A stretch of DNA of 64,000 nucleotides from RYN-133 sp963754285 (GCA_963754285.1 CAVWFN010000007.1:186001-250000); one strand, 5' to 3'; counted from the first letter of the stretch, positions 25,451 to 35,201 are shown. The notes: a model not told the origin generated them from the sequence alone. Made by a program: numbers and translations.

Positions 25451-26682
25451 CGCATCCGGGCGAGCAGCTCCGCATGACGCGCGCGACGGCCGCCGCCGAG
25501 CACGAACGGCTGGCGGCGCTGGCCGCCTATGACGTCATCGGCGCAGGAACCGACGACCCGGTCGTTGCCGATCTCCAGGCGCTGTGCGAGGCGGCTGCGA
25601 CCGTCGCGGGCGTGTCGACCGCCGTCGTCAACCTGATCGATGACCGCTTCCAGCATCAGGTGGCGGCATTCGGCGTGAACCCGCAGGCGTGCCTCCGCGA
25701 CGAGTCGATGTGCCAGACGACGCTTGCCGGCGGACGCGACCTGTATGTCGCTGACGCTTCGCAAGACCCGCGTTTCGCCACGTCCCCATGGGTCGACGGG
25801 ACCCTCGCGCAGATTCGGTTCTACTGCTCGGTGATCCTGCGCTCGCCGCAAGGTCATGCGATCGGCACCTTGTGCGTGTTCGACGATGCGCCGCGCGAGC
25901 TCGGCGACCAGCAGCTGCGCACGATCGGGCTGCTGGCGCATCAGGTCGTCGACGTCCTCGAACTCCGGCTGCGCACACGTCAGCTGCAGCGCGCCAACGC
26001 CGAGCTGACTCGCTCGGCCGACAGGCTGGCGTCCTTCGCCGGACAGGTGAGCCACGACCTCAAGGCGCCGATCACGGCGATCATCGGCTTCACCGAGTTG
26101 CTCAGCGACATGGACGACATCGCCGACGATCCGACGATCAGCAACTACGTCGGCCGGTGCAGTTCGGCCGCCAAGCGCATGCTCGCCATGATCGACGACC
26201 TGCTCGCGTTCGCTCGCGTGGGCGGCTCGCTGACGATGGTCGCGAACCCGGTCGAGCCGCTGGTCGCCGAGGTCGTCGCCGACCTCGGCCCGACGGCGGC
26301 GGGCGCGACCGTGACAGCGGTCGGCGCTGATGTCGTTGCCGACACCTCGCAGCTGCGCGCGCTGCTGCAGAACCTCATCGGGAACGCCGTCGTCTATCGC
26401 GGCGACGCTGCGCCCGTGGTCGAGGTGATCAGTGACCAGGTCGGCGACAACGCGATCCTGCGTGTGGTCGACAACGGCATCGGCATCCCGCCGGAGAGCC
26501 GCGACGAGGTGCTCCGACCGCTGGTGCGGCTGCGCAAGGATCTCCCGGGTGCCGGACTGGGCCTGGCCGTGTGCGTCCGGATCGCTGCTGCGCACGGCGG
26601 GACGATCCGCATCGACAGTGCGCCGGGCGGCGGCACGTCAGCGATCGTCACGTTGCCGCTGGTGGAGCAGACACTGAGCTGA
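25447..26682 (+). CDS. GAF-domain sensor histidine kinase
   Basis: A 411-residue soluble kinase with a GAF domain (about 40-185; STAVVNLIDDRFQHQ ... CQTTLAGGRDLYVADASQDPRF in parts), a HisKA domain with phospho-acceptor in VSHDLKAPITAI near residue 200, and a HATPase domain with the N box LIGNAVVYR, DNGIGIPPE and GAGLGLAVC. No transmembrane helices are seen, so it senses an internal signal. It overlaps the response regulator by 4 bases. Confidence 0.92.
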   Translation: MTHPGEQLRMTRATAAAEHERLAALAAYDVIGAGTDDPVVADLQALCEAAATVAGVSTAVVNLIDDRFQHQVAAFGVNPQACLRDESMCQTTLAGGRDLYVADASQDPRFATSPWVDGTLAQIRFYCSVILRSPQGHAIGTLCVFDDAPRELGDQQLRTIGLLAHQVVDVLELRLRTRQLQRANAELTRSADRLASFAGQVSHDLKAPITAIIGFTELLSDMDDIADDPTISNYVGRCSSAAKRMLAMIDDLLAFARVGGSLTMVANPVEPLVAEVVADLGPTAAGATVTAVGADVVADTSQLRALLQNLIGNAVVYRGDAAPVVEVISDQVGDNAILRVVDNGIGIPPESRDEVLRPLVRLRKDLPGAGLGLAVCVRIAAAHGGTIRIDSAPGGGTSAIVTLPLVEQTLS

Positions 26683-26882
26683 CAAGCCTGACGGCTCCGC
26701 TCGCCGGTGTCCTGGTCCGACGAGCGGAACCGCCCGTGCTGATCGCGCTTTTTGCGATCGAGATTCGAGTGCCGGTCCCCCGAGTCGACACTGCACCACC
26801 TCGGTCGCGTCCCACCCACGTGACCCGATGGCCGTCCACCCCGAAACTGACCGAGGCGCTGGCTTATGGAGTTGTCTTGCCT

Positions 26883-27263
26883 TCAGGCCGTGCGAGCCAG
26901 CAGCTGATCGACTCGGTGCACGAGTTCGCGTGGGCTGAACGGCTTGGGCAAGTAGTCGTCGCATCCGGCTGCGAAACCCGCCGCGACGTCTTCGGTCGAC
27001 GACTCCGCGCTGATGAGCAGGATCGGGCTCGACGCGGTCTCTCGACGCGCCTTGAGTTGACGGCAGACCTCGAGGCCACTCATGTCCGGCATCCGCACGT
27101 CGAGAACGACGATGTGCGGCGTCTCGCGCTCGGCGGCCGCGAGAGCGCGAACTCCGCCGTCGACCGCCTCGGCGTGAAACCCCGCCTTGGTCAAGATCGT
27201 GGAGACGAGAGCGCGGATATCTTCATCGTCGTCAGCGATCAGCACGCTGCTGGCGATGGCCAT
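26883..27263 (-). CDS. Single-domain (CheY-like) response regulator
   Basis: A 126-residue stand-alone receiver domain with acidic triplet DDD at 11-13, phospho-acceptor D55 in VLDVRMPDMSG, and lysine in LPKPFSPRE. No output domain is present. The start follows AGGA at good spacing. It converges on the histidine kinase gene, with about 200 untranslated bases between them that show only a short GATCGC/GCGATC hairpin at 26741-26759. It could act as a phosphate sink or relay for that kinase; this is inference. Confidence 0.9.
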   Translation of the reverse strand: MAIASSVLIADDDEDIRALVSTILTKAGFHAEAVDGGVRALAAAERETPHIVVLDVRMPDMSGLEVCRQLKARRETASSPILLISAESSTEDVAAGFAAGCDDYLPKPFSPRELVHRVDQLLARTA

Positions 27264-27349
27264 TGACGTCCTGCCTCTCGGTCGTTGCGTTCCGGTCGAA
27301 CGCAACTTCGATGCTGCTGTGGCGAGCCGGGTGAGGCTCTGAAAGTTAG

Positions 27350-27395
27350 GTGGGCGGCGGCCGGCTCCCCCCGCAGGACCGGCCGCGCCGCCCAC
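27350..27395 (-). terminator. Large GC hairpin downstream of the valS-folC-DUF4233 operon
   Basis: The arms GTGGGCGGC-GGCCGG (27350-27364) and CCGGCC-GC-GCCGCCCAC (27379-27395) can pair over 15 bases with a 14-base loop. It lies about 130 bases past the DUF4233 stop and upstream of the receiver gene. On the minus strand only a weak T-containing sequence (CTAACTTTC) follows, so termination efficiency is uncertain. Confidence 0.45.
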
Positions 27396-27528
27396 AGCAC
27401 AGAGTGGCCGCCGAAGCTCAGGCAGGACTGGCCGAGCGGGCAAGGTTGGCGAGGTTCTGCCTCAAGTACGACTCAAGTGTGCATATTCCCCTAAACCGGG
27501 CACGCCCTCGACGCGCCGGAACACGGGG

Positions 27529-27924
27529 TCAGGACCACAGGAGTCGCCAGCCGGCGGGCGTTCCGAGCAGCTGGTGCCGAAGCCAGAGCATGCGGCCCCA
27601 GACCATGGCGAACAGGGCCGCGATGATCAGTTGGGCGATCAACCACACCCCACTGAGCAGGAACAGCACCTGGACCGCCGAACCGAGACCGACGCCCCAC
27701 GGGCGCCGGGTCAACCCGGCGGCCACGATCATCACCAGCGCCAGCGAGACGAGCAGGAGGGTCTTGGTCACGCCCAGTCCTCCGGCGGAGAACGCGAGCG
27801 CGCGGGGGACGAGCAGCGTCACGACCGCCTCGAGACCGAGGACCGCCGCCAGCCCGCCGCGGGTGGCCCGATTCGCGCGCTGAATGCGCTCGGGATCGTC
27901 GACGTCGTCGTTGTTGTCGCTCAT
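27529..27924 (-). CDS. DUF4233 small membrane protein
   Basis: A 131-residue protein with an acidic N-terminus and four transmembrane helices (LAAVLGLEAVVTLLVPRAL; LLLVSLALVMIVAAGL; GLGSAVQVLFLLSGVWLI; LIIAALFAMVWG). It matches DUF4233, a family found almost only in actinobacteria and typically directly after folC, as here (ATGA overlap). The function is unknown. Confidence 0.85.
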   Translation of the reverse strand: MSDNNDDVDDPERIQRANRATRGGLAAVLGLEAVVTLLVPRALAFSAGGLGVTKTLLLVSLALVMIVAAGLTRRPWGVGLGSAVQVLFLLSGVWLIAQLIIAALFAMVWGRMLWLRHQLLGTPAGWRLLWS

Positions 27925-29273
27925 CGCGCGAGCAGGAGGCGTGCCTCGCCGGCGGTGACGACGGAGCCGATGACCAGCACACCCGTGCCCGACAGCATGT
28001 CGTCACCGGTGTCCTCGGCGAGGCGTACGGCGGTCTCGATGGCGTCGTCGAGGCGTGGTTCGACGCTGACGCGGTCCGGTCCGAAGACCTCTACCGCGGC
28101 GGCGGCGAGCTCGTCCACCGGGACGGCCCGATCGGAGCTGTTCTGGGTGACCACGATGTCGTCCGCAATCGGCTCGAGGCGCTCGAGAATGCCGGCGACA
28201 TCCTTGTCGGACATCACAGCGACTACGGCGACCAGGCGGCGAAAGTCGAAGGCCTCGCCGATCGCGGCGACGCTGGCGCTGACCCCGTGCGGGTTGTGCG
28301 CGGCGTCGACCAGGATGGTCGGGGCCGAACGAACTGCTTCGAGTCGTCCAGGTGAACGGACCGCCGCGAAGGCGGCGCGAACGATGTCGAGGTCGAGGCT
28401 GCCGCTGTCGGCGTCAGCGCCGAGGAATGCTTCGACGGCAGCAAGTGCGAGCGCGGCGTTCTCGGCCTGGTGTGCACCGTGCAAAGGCAGGAAGACCTCG
28501 TCATAGACGCCGCCCAGCCCCTGCATCGTCAGCACCTGGCCGCCGACGGCGACGCGACGGTCGAGGACGCCGAACTCGAGACCCTCGCGCGCAACGGCGG
28601 CACCGACGGTGGCGGCGCGGCGCAACAACTGTTCGGCGGCCTCGGGTGGCTGTGCCGCGAGGACCGCGGTGGCGCCGGCCTTGATGATGCCCGCCTTCTC
28701 GCCGGCGATCGCGTCGACCGTCGTCCCGAGATATTGCGTGTGGTCGAGGTCGATCGGGGTCACGACCGCGACCTCGGCATCGAGGACATTCGTGTTGTCC
28801 CAGGCCCCACCCATGCCGACCTCGACGACTGCGACGTCGACGGGGGTGTCGGCGAAGATCATGTACGCCATGGTGGTGATGATCTCGAAGAACGACAGCG
28901 GCACGTCGAACTGCCCGTCGACCAGTTCGATGTAGGGCGCGAGTTCGCGGTAGGTCTCGACGAACGTGCGATCACTGACCGGTTGCCCATCCACGACGAT
29001 GCGCTCGGTGACCGAGGTCAGGTGCGGGCTGGTGTAACGGCCCGAACGGATCCCGAAGCCGCGCACGAGTTCGTCGATCATCCGGGCGGTGCTCGTCTTG
29101 CCGTTCGTCCCGGTCAGATGGATGCCGCGGTAGGCGCGTTGCGGATCGCCGAGCAGGCCGACCAGGGCCTCCATGCGTTCGTTCGTCGGATGGACGTGAC
29201 CCTCGCCGCGACGTCCGAAGATCGCCGCCTCGACCTGGCGCAGTTGCGCCGCGTACTTCTCGCGTTCGGTCAT
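27921..29273 (-). CDS. folC: Bifunctional folylpolyglutamate/dihydrofolate synthase
   Basis: A 450-residue Mur-ligase-family enzyme that adds glutamate to dihydropteroate and to folates. The P-loop is LTGTNGKTST at about 53-63. Other signatures are RSGRYTSPHL, VVEVGMGGAWDNTNV, DHTQYLG and DAAHNPHG. It overlaps valS by 4 bases and DUF4233 by 4 bases, giving a tightly coupled valS-folC-DUF4233 operon. Confidence 0.95.
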   Translation of the reverse strand: MTEREKYAAQLRQVEAAIFGRRGEGHVHPTNERMEALVGLLGDPQRAYRGIHLTGTNGKTSTARMIDELVRGFGIRSGRYTSPHLTSVTERIVVDGQPVSDRTFVETYRELAPYIELVDGQFDVPLSFFEIITTMAYMIFADTPVDVAVVEVGMGGAWDNTNVLDAEVAVVTPIDLDHTQYLGTTVDAIAGEKAGIIKAGATAVLAAQPPEAAEQLLRRAATVGAAVAREGLEFGVLDRRVAVGGQVLTMQGLGGVYDEVFLPLHGAHQAENAALALAAVEAFLGADADSGSLDLDIVRAAFAAVRSPGRLEAVRSAPTILVDAAHNPHGVSASVAAIGEAFDFRRLVAVVAVMSDKDVAGILERLEPIADDIVVTQNSSDRAVPVDELAAAAVEVFGPDRVSVEPRLDDAIETAVRLAEDTGDDMLSGTGVLVIGSVVTAGEARLLLAR

Positions 29274-31861
29274 GTCTTCGGAAGTGCGTCGAGCGCGGCG
29301 CTGATGCGCTCGATCTCGGCCTCGGCGGCAGTGAGCCGGTCGCGCACCTTGGCGATGACCGGTTCGGGCGCCTTGCTGACGAAACTGTCGTTGAGCAGCT
29401 TGGTGTTGTTGACGTCGCGCTCCTTCTGCGCGGCGGCGAGATCCTTCGACAGGCGTGCACGTTCAGCCGCGACGTCGATCGTCCCGGACAGGTCGAGTTC
29501 GACCCGCACGCCGACGGCAGTGGTGAGCGGCGACCCGGTCGGCGTGAAGTCGGGACCGGGTTCGTCGAGACGGAGCAGCGCGCGCACGGCCGCTTCGTCG
29601 ATCGTCGCGGTCCCCGACAGCCGGGCCGGCACCTTCTGGGACGGCTTGACGCCCTGGTCGGACCGGAAGCGCCGCACCTCGCCGACCACGGTCTGCAGGT
29701 CGCGCACCGCAGCTTCGGCGCCGCGATCTGCCCGCGCGGTGTCCGCGATCGGCCAATCGGCGATCACGACCGACTCGCGGCCGGTGAGCTCCGTCCACAA
29801 CGCCTCGGTCACGAACGGCACGAACGGGTGCAGCAATCGCAGCAACGTGTCGAGCACCTCGCCCAGCACACGGCGCGTGTCGTCGCCGGTCGGGCTCGAC
29901 AGCGAGAGCTTGGCCAGCTCGATGTACCAGTCGCACACCTCGTCCCACGCGAAGTGATAGAGCAGGTCGGTGACCTTGGCGAACTCGTACTTCTCGTACA
30001 GCTCGTCGACCTGGCTGACGACGGTCTGCAGCCGCGACAGGATCCATGCGTCGGCGCCGGTCACGGTCTCCGGCAGCGGACCGTCGACGGTCGCACCGCT
30101 GAGCAGTGCGAACCGCGTCGCGTTCCAGAGCTTCGTGCAGAAGTTGCGGGCGCCCTTCACCCACTCCTCGTTGACTGCTTGGTCTGCGCCGGGGTTCGCG
30201 CCCTGCATGAGCGACAGGCGCACGGCGTCGGCGCCGTAGTTGTCCATCCACAGCAGCGGATCGACGACGTTGCCTTTCGACTTCGACATCTTCTTGCCGG
30301 AGCTGTCGCGCACCAGGCCGGTGAGCAGGACGGTCTTGAACGGCACCTCGTCCATTGCGTAGACGCCGAACAACATCATGCGCACGACCCAGAAGAACAA
30401 GATGTCGTAACCGGTGACCAGCACCGTCGTCGGGTAGTACCGCGCGAGCTCGGTTGTCTGCTCGGGCCACCCCATCGTCGAGAACGGCCACAGCGCGCTC
30501 GAGAACCAGGTGTCGAGAACGTCCTCGTCCTGCGTCCAGCCGGCGGGCGGAGTTTCGTCGGGTCCGACGCAGATGTCGTCGCCGTCGGGCGAGTACCAGA
30601 CCGGGATGCGGTGACCCCACCACAGCTGACGGCTGATGCACCAGTCGCGCAGGTTGTCGACCCACTGGAAATAGCGCGGGGTGAGGTCGGCGGGCTCGAA
30701 CTTCGTCCGGCCGTCGCGCACGGCATCGCCGGCCGCCTTCGCCAGCGTCTCGACCCGCACCCACCACTGCAACGACAGGCGGGGTTCGATCGTGGTGTCG
30801 CAGCGCGAGCAATGCCCGACCGCGTGCAGGTAAGGACGCTTCTCGGCGACGATGCGGCCGTCCTCGCGCAACGCGGCGACGATCGCGAAGCGTGCTTCGA
30901 GCCGGTCGAGGCCCTGGAACGGTCCGGGCGTGGTGATGACCGCACGCTCGTCCATGATGATCGGCATCGGCAGGTCGTGGCGACGGCCGATCTCGAAGTC
31001 GTTCGGGTCGTGCGCGGGCGTGACCTTCACCGCGCCGGTGCCGAACGACGGGTCGACGTGCTCGTCGGCGATGACCGGGATCTTGCGGTTGGTCAGCGGC
31101 AGCGAGACCTCCTTGCCGATCAGGTGCGTGTATCGCTCGTCGTCCGGGTGCACTGCGACGGCGGTGTCGCCGAGCATCGTCTCGGCGCGGGTGGTCGCGA
31201 CGACGATCGACGCGTCACCCTCTCCGTATCGGATCGAGACGAGCTCGCCCGGTTCGTCGATGTGGTCGACCTCGGCGTCGCTGAGCGCGGTGAGATCACG
31301 CGGGCACCAGTTGATGATGCGTTCGGCTCGGTAGATCAGGTCGCTGTCGTAGAGGGTCTTGAAGATCGTCTGGACCGCCCGGGAGAGCCCCTCGTCCATC
31401 GTGAAGCGCTCGCGGGTCCAGTCGACGCCGTCCCCGAGTCGACGCATCTGATCGAGGATCTGGCCGCCGTAGCGCGCTTTCCACTCCCACGCCTTGGCGA
31501 CGAATTCCTCGCGGGTGTAGTCGAATCGTCCCTTGCCCTCGGTCTCGGACAGGTAGCGCTCGACGAGAGCGTGCACCGCGATGCTCGCGTGGTCCATGCC
31601 GGGCAGCCACAACACGTCGAAGCCGCGCATGCGCGCACGCCGGCTCAGGGCGTCCATCATCGTGTGCTGCAGCGCGTGACCGAGGTGCAGGCTGCCGGTG
31701 ACATTCGGCGGCGGGATCACGATCGAGTACGGCGGTTTGTCGCTGCTCGGATCCGCCGTGAAGTACCCGCGCTGTTCCCACCGCTCGTAGAGCGGGCCCT
31801 CTACCTCTGCCGGCGCGTACTGCGTCGGCAGATCGGGGCTCTTGGGCTTGGCGCTGGTCAT
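29270..31861 (-). CDS. valS: Valyl-tRNA synthetase
   Basis: An 863-residue class I synthetase with HIGH-type motif SLHLGHAL near residue 60, KMSKS in GKKMSKSKGN near 524, a CP1 editing domain (TTRAETMLGDTAVAVHP), the C-terminal anticodon-binding domain and a C-terminal coiled coil (ERARLSKDLAAAQKERD) that contacts tRNA. It charges tRNA-Val and edits threonine mischarges. The 157 bases upstream contain an inverted-repeat structure but no T-box motif. Confidence 0.96.
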   Translation of the reverse strand: MTSAKPKSPDLPTQYAPAEVEGPLYERWEQRGYFTADPSSDKPPYSIVIPPPNVTGSLHLGHALQHTMMDALSRRARMRGFDVLWLPGMDHASIAVHALVERYLSETEGKGRFDYTREEFVAKAWEWKARYGGQILDQMRRLGDGVDWTRERFTMDEGLSRAVQTIFKTLYDSDLIYRAERIINWCPRDLTALSDAEVDHIDEPGELVSIRYGEGDASIVVATTRAETMLGDTAVAVHPDDERYTHLIGKEVSLPLTNRKIPVIADEHVDPSFGTGAVKVTPAHDPNDFEIGRRHDLPMPIIMDERAVITTPGPFQGLDRLEARFAIVAALREDGRIVAEKRPYLHAVGHCSRCDTTIEPRLSLQWWVRVETLAKAAGDAVRDGRTKFEPADLTPRYFQWVDNLRDWCISRQLWWGHRIPVWYSPDGDDICVGPDETPPAGWTQDEDVLDTWFSSALWPFSTMGWPEQTTELARYYPTTVLVTGYDILFFWVVRMMLFGVYAMDEVPFKTVLLTGLVRDSSGKKMSKSKGNVVDPLLWMDNYGADAVRLSLMQGANPGADQAVNEEWVKGARNFCTKLWNATRFALLSGATVDGPLPETVTGADAWILSRLQTVVSQVDELYEKYEFAKVTDLLYHFAWDEVCDWYIELAKLSLSSPTGDDTRRVLGEVLDTLLRLLHPFVPFVTEALWTELTGRESVVIADWPIADTARADRGAEAAVRDLQTVVGEVRRFRSDQGVKPSQKVPARLSGTATIDEAAVRALLRLDEPGPDFTPTGSPLTTAVGVRVELDLSGTIDVAAERARLSKDLAAAQKERDVNNTKLLNDSFVSKAPEPVIAKVRDRLTAAEAEIERISAALDALPKT

Positions 31862-31935
31862 GGGGCAAGTCTATGAAGGCCGTCGTTATGGATTGGCCGG
31901 GGCTGTGAGGATGAGTGCGTGGTAGGACCGGTTGG

Positions 31936-31990
31936 CTTGATCGCCTAGCGGAATTGGTCGATTCCTAGCCGAATCGACGAGTTGATCAAG
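31936..31990 (-). promoter_or_regulatory. Two-level inverted repeat upstream of valS
   Basis: The outer arms CTTGATC (31936-31942) and GATCAAG (31984-31990) enclose an inner stem GTCGATTC/GAATCGAC (31957-31978). CCTAGCNGAAT also occurs twice as a direct repeat. It lies after the M3 peptidase stop and before valS. It could terminate the peptidase transcript or structure the valS leader; no T-run follows. Confidence 0.4.
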
Positions 31991-32018
31991 GACGAACGAG
32001 CCCGGAGCGCGCCGCCGC

Positions 32019-33926
32019 TCACTCGCCGTTGAGCCACCGCTCGAACGCGTCGAACGAGTACGGCCGACCGAGGAATGACTCGACGAGGTCGGCGGCGTCG
32101 CGCGATCCACCGGGGGCCAAGATCTCGTCTCGGTAGCGCTGCGCACGATCAGCCTGCATCAGATCGCTGCGGTCGAACTGTGAGAGCAGGTCCTTCGAGA
32201 TCACCAGGCTCCACAAGTACGTGTAGTACCCGGACGTGTACTGCGCCAGGTGACCGAAGTTGGCGTGGAGGTGCGTGCCGTCGAGGTAGGTGAGCAGGTC
32301 GTATTGGGGCTGGATCTCGCGCACGGCCGCAGTCAGGTCACGCGGTCGATCACGATGCAGCAGGTACGACACGGCCGCGTAGTAGGTCTGGGTGCGGATG
32401 AGCAGTCCCTTGCCGAAGCGGTCGGCGGCGCGCATGCGCTCGACGAGGTCGCGCGGGATCGGTACGCCGTCGGCGTCGAGAGCGAATGCGCTCAGCACGT
32501 CGGCCGTCCAGGCCCATTCCTCGAGCAGTTGCGACGGCGCCTCGACAAAGTCCCACTCGGTGGTCACGCCGGAGAAACGCACCCAGCGTTGCTGCCCGGC
32601 CAGGACGTGATGCAGCACGTGTCCGAACTCGTGGAACAGCGTGATGACCTCGAAGTGCTCCATGAGCCCGCGCGAGAGGTTGCAGACGAGCGCGCCCGCG
32701 GGCAACTGCCTGCCCGAAACGCCGCTCGTGACGGGGAATTCGGCAGCATGCTGGAACTTGCCCTCGCGCGGATGCAGGTCGAGAAAGATCCGGCCGATGA
32801 CAGCACCGTCGCGCAGCACGTCGTACGCGTTGACGTCGTCGTGCCATGCCGACACGTCGGAACGAAGCACGTACTCGATGCCGAACAGTCGTCCGGTCGT
32901 GGAGAGCAGTCCGTCGCGAACCTTGCTGAACTCGAAGTAGCGGCGCACCTGCTGCGCATCGACGTCATAGTTCTCGCGCCGCACCAGTTCTTCGAGGTAG
33001 CGCAGATCGGCGCGGGTCATCGGTGGCGCGTCGGGATCGTCGCGCACCTGACGCTCGCGCAGCACCGCAAGGTCGCGACGTCCGCTGGCATCGGCCGCGG
33101 CGGCGACGCGATCGATGAACTCGAGAATCGCTTTGCCCGACCCGATCATCTTGTCCTCGACGTCGTAGTCGGGCCAACTGTCGAAGCCGAGTAGCTCAGC
33201 GCGCTCGGCGCGCAGGTCGAGCATCTCGCGGACGAGATCGTCGTTGGCCGGCCAGCCGCGGTCGAACATCGCTCTCGTCAGTTCAAGGCGGGCCGCGGCG
33301 TCGTGCGCGAACGTGAGCAGCGGCATCGCGTCGGGATAGTCGGTCGACAGCGTGGCCAGTCCGTCGGCGTCGGCGGGATGCGCATCGAGATAGTCCGACG
33401 GCAGCCCGTCGAGCTGCTCGGGACGCAATCGCAACGTGCGGACGTCGTCGCGGATGACCCGTGAGAAGTCCTGCGTGACCTCGATGAGGCGCGCGGCGAT
33501 CGCACGCAGCCGCTCGCGCACGGCTTCGTCCTGATCGACTCCGCTGCGGCGAAAATCGCGCAGGATGTGCTCGCGCATCCGGTCGGCCTGCTCGTCGCCG
33601 ACGCGAGGGCACGCCGCGACGACCTCGAACAGGCGGCGATCAAGCCGGCGATCGGTCTCGATCGCGCTCACCTGCTGGCTGAGTTGTTCGGCAACCGCTC
33701 GCACAGCTTCGTCCGGATGCACCTCGGCGATCACTGCCGCGATCGAACTGGCATTACCGAGTTCGAGATCGGTGTCGTTCCAGACCTCGAGCACCTCGAG
33801 CGTGCTTCGGGACGCGCCGTCCTTCAGCGCTTCGACGAGCTCGCCGGCCCGGTCGACAGCCCCGTGCACGCGTGCGGTCAACCAACCGCCCCAGTCGTCG
33901 GCCGGCAGGTCCAGTGGCGTGATCAC
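32019..33926 (-). CDS. M3 family zinc oligopeptidase
   Basis: About 635 residues, related to thimet oligopeptidase and oligopeptidase A. The zinc motif is HEFGH in LFHEFGHVLHHVL near residue 430, with the third ligand in the following EAPSQLLEEW segment and the C-terminal HANFGHLAQYTSGYYTYLWS motif typical of the family. It cleaves short peptides in the cytoplasm. The GTG start (ITPLDLPADDWGGW) is preferred because family members begin at that point and a TAGTGT -10-like box lies 7 bases upstream, compatible with a leaderless message. An ATG at 33959 is the alternative. Confidence 0.88.
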   Translation of the reverse strand: MITPLDLPADDWGGWLTARVHGAVDRAGELVEALKDGASRSTLEVLEVWNDTDLELGNASSIAAVIAEVHPDEAVRAVAEQLSQQVSAIETDRRLDRRLFEVVAACPRVGDEQADRMREHILRDFRRSGVDQDEAVRERLRAIAARLIEVTQDFSRVIRDDVRTLRLRPEQLDGLPSDYLDAHPADADGLATLSTDYPDAMPLLTFAHDAAARLELTRAMFDRGWPANDDLVREMLDLRAERAELLGFDSWPDYDVEDKMIGSGKAILEFIDRVAAAADASGRRDLAVLRERQVRDDPDAPPMTRADLRYLEELVRRENYDVDAQQVRRYFEFSKVRDGLLSTTGRLFGIEYVLRSDVSAWHDDVNAYDVLRDGAVIGRIFLDLHPREGKFQHAAEFPVTSGVSGRQLPAGALVCNLSRGLMEHFEVITLFHEFGHVLHHVLAGQQRWVRFSGVTTEWDFVEAPSQLLEEWAWTADVLSAFALDADGVPIPRDLVERMRAADRFGKGLLIRTQTYYAAVSYLLHRDRPRDLTAAVREIQPQYDLLTYLDGTHLHANFGHLAQYTSGYYTYLWSLVISKDLLSQFDRSDLMQADRAQRYRDEILAPGGSRDAADLVESFLGRPYSFDAFERWLNGE

Positions 33927-33962
33927 TGAGCCGACACTAGTAGACAAATCTGAAAACATTGT

Positions 33963-33992
33963 TTGACATCTCGAACTATGAAGGGTTAGTTT
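33963..33992 (+). promoter_or_regulatory. Sigma-70-type promoter for the MFS gene, probably leaderless
   Basis: A perfect -35 box TTGACA (33963-33968) and a -10-like TAGTTT (33987-33992) are separated by 18 bases. The predicted transcription start falls at or next to the ATG at 33999, implying a leaderless transcript, although GAAGGG also lies upstream in the DNA. Confidence 0.55.
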
Positions 33993-33998
33993 CGCAAT

Positions 33999-35201
33999 AT
34001 GCCTTTCACATCATCGCGACGAGATGTCTATCTGGTGGCCGGCGCGCGGAGCCTGTCGTGGCTCGGCGACGAAGTGGCGATGGTGGCGCTGATGTTGAGC
34101 GCGCAGGCCCACGGCCGAGGCGCCGCCGCGGTGGCCGCTCTGCTCTTCGCGAACGCGCTGCCCCTCGTCCTGCTCTCCGCACCCGTCGGGCGGTTGGTCG
34201 ACCGATTCGACAACCGGATCCTGTTGGTGAGTTCGGGGCTGTCCCAGGCCGCGATCTGCACCGCGCTCGCGTTCGCGTCGTCGCAGGTCGAGATACTGGC
34301 GCTGCTCGCGCTCCTCGGCGCCGGCCAGTCGATCAACTCGGCGACGTGGTCCGCGCTCGTGCCGGCGATCGTGCCGCGGGACGAGCTGGCGTCCGCGATC
34401 GGAACGGTGCAGGCTGCGACGACCCTCGCCGGTGTCGTCGCCCCGGCCCTCGGCGGGCTGCTCTACGCGGGCTACGGCACCCGTGTGCCGCTGTTGATCG
34501 ACGCTGTCTCGTTCCTCGCGGTGGTCACCGCGGCGCTCACCATCCGCACTCGCCGCGCCGTCACGAACACCCGCGGCAGACACGGTGGGCTCGCGATCGT
34601 GCGCGCAGACGCGCTCCTGTCGCCGCTGGTCGGGATGCTCGCGCTGTTCGTCCTGCTCGGTTCGATGGTCAATGTCGTGGACGTCTTCCTGATCCGAGGA
34701 ACGCTGCACGCCAGCGCGACCTGGTACGGACTCGCCGGAGCCTGCTACGCAATCGGCGCCTTCGGCGGAGCAGTCGGCAGCGGCAGGCTGCGCGGTGTCC
34801 CGCCGCTGGCCCGAGGCCTCGTTGCCGCGTGCGCGACCCTCGCCATCGGGCTCGCGGCGATGGGGTGCGTGCCGTCGGTGGTGTGGCTGCTGCCGATCGG
34901 CGTCGTCGCAGGGGCAGCGAACGGGGTCCTGAGCGTCACGCTGAGCTCGCTGGTCATGGGCCGGACGTCTCCCGACGAGCGCGGCCGCGTGGCCGCCTTG
35001 ATGAGCGGAGTCTCGTCGGGCACCCAACTCGCGGCGTTCGTCGTCGCGGGCGCGCTGACCTCGGCGCTCGACCCGCGCGCCGTGTTCGTGCTGGCCGGCG
35101 GATGCGGTCTGCTGGCCCCGGTGCTGCTGGGCCGACGGGTGCTGCGTGCGGCGCGTCTGCCGCACACGGCAGACTCAGTGGACATGGAGACTGTCTCGTG
35201 A
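33999..35201 (+). CDS. MFS transporter
   Basis: A 400-residue protein with about twelve hydrophobic segments in two halves. The loop between helices 2 and 3 has the MFS-type APVGRLVDRFDNR motif. The sequence resembles drug- or metabolite-exporting members, and the substrate is unknown. Its stop overlaps the start of the oxidoreductase gene (GTGA), so the two form a small operon that diverges from the M3 peptidase. Confidence 0.85.
   Translation: MPFTSSRRDVYLVAGARSLSWLGDEVAMVALMLSAQAHGRGAAAVAALLFANALPLVLLSAPVGRLVDRFDNRILLVSSGLSQAAICTALAFASSQVEILALLALLGAGQSINSATWSALVPAIVPRDELASAIGTVQAATTLAGVVAPALGGLLYAGYGTRVPLLIDAVSFLAVVTAALTIRTRRAVTNTRGRHGGLAIVRADALLSPLVGMLALFVLLGSMVNVVDVFLIRGTLHASATWYGLAGACYAIGAFGGAVGSGRLRGVPPLARGLVAACATLAIGLAAMGCVPSVVWLLPIGVVAGAANGVLSVTLSSLVMGRTSPDERGRVAALMSGVSSGTQLAAFVVAGALTSALDPRAVFVLAGGCGLLAPVLLGRRVLRAARLPHTADSVDMETVS

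Noticed and set aside
26741..26759. Terminator between the histidine kinase and the receiver gene
   Set aside because: The stem GATCGC/GCGATC is only six pairs, and no T-run follows on either strand.
31862..32018. T-box riboswitch before valS
   Set aside because: No AGGGTGG-type T-box core or specifier-loop layout was found, only inverted repeats.
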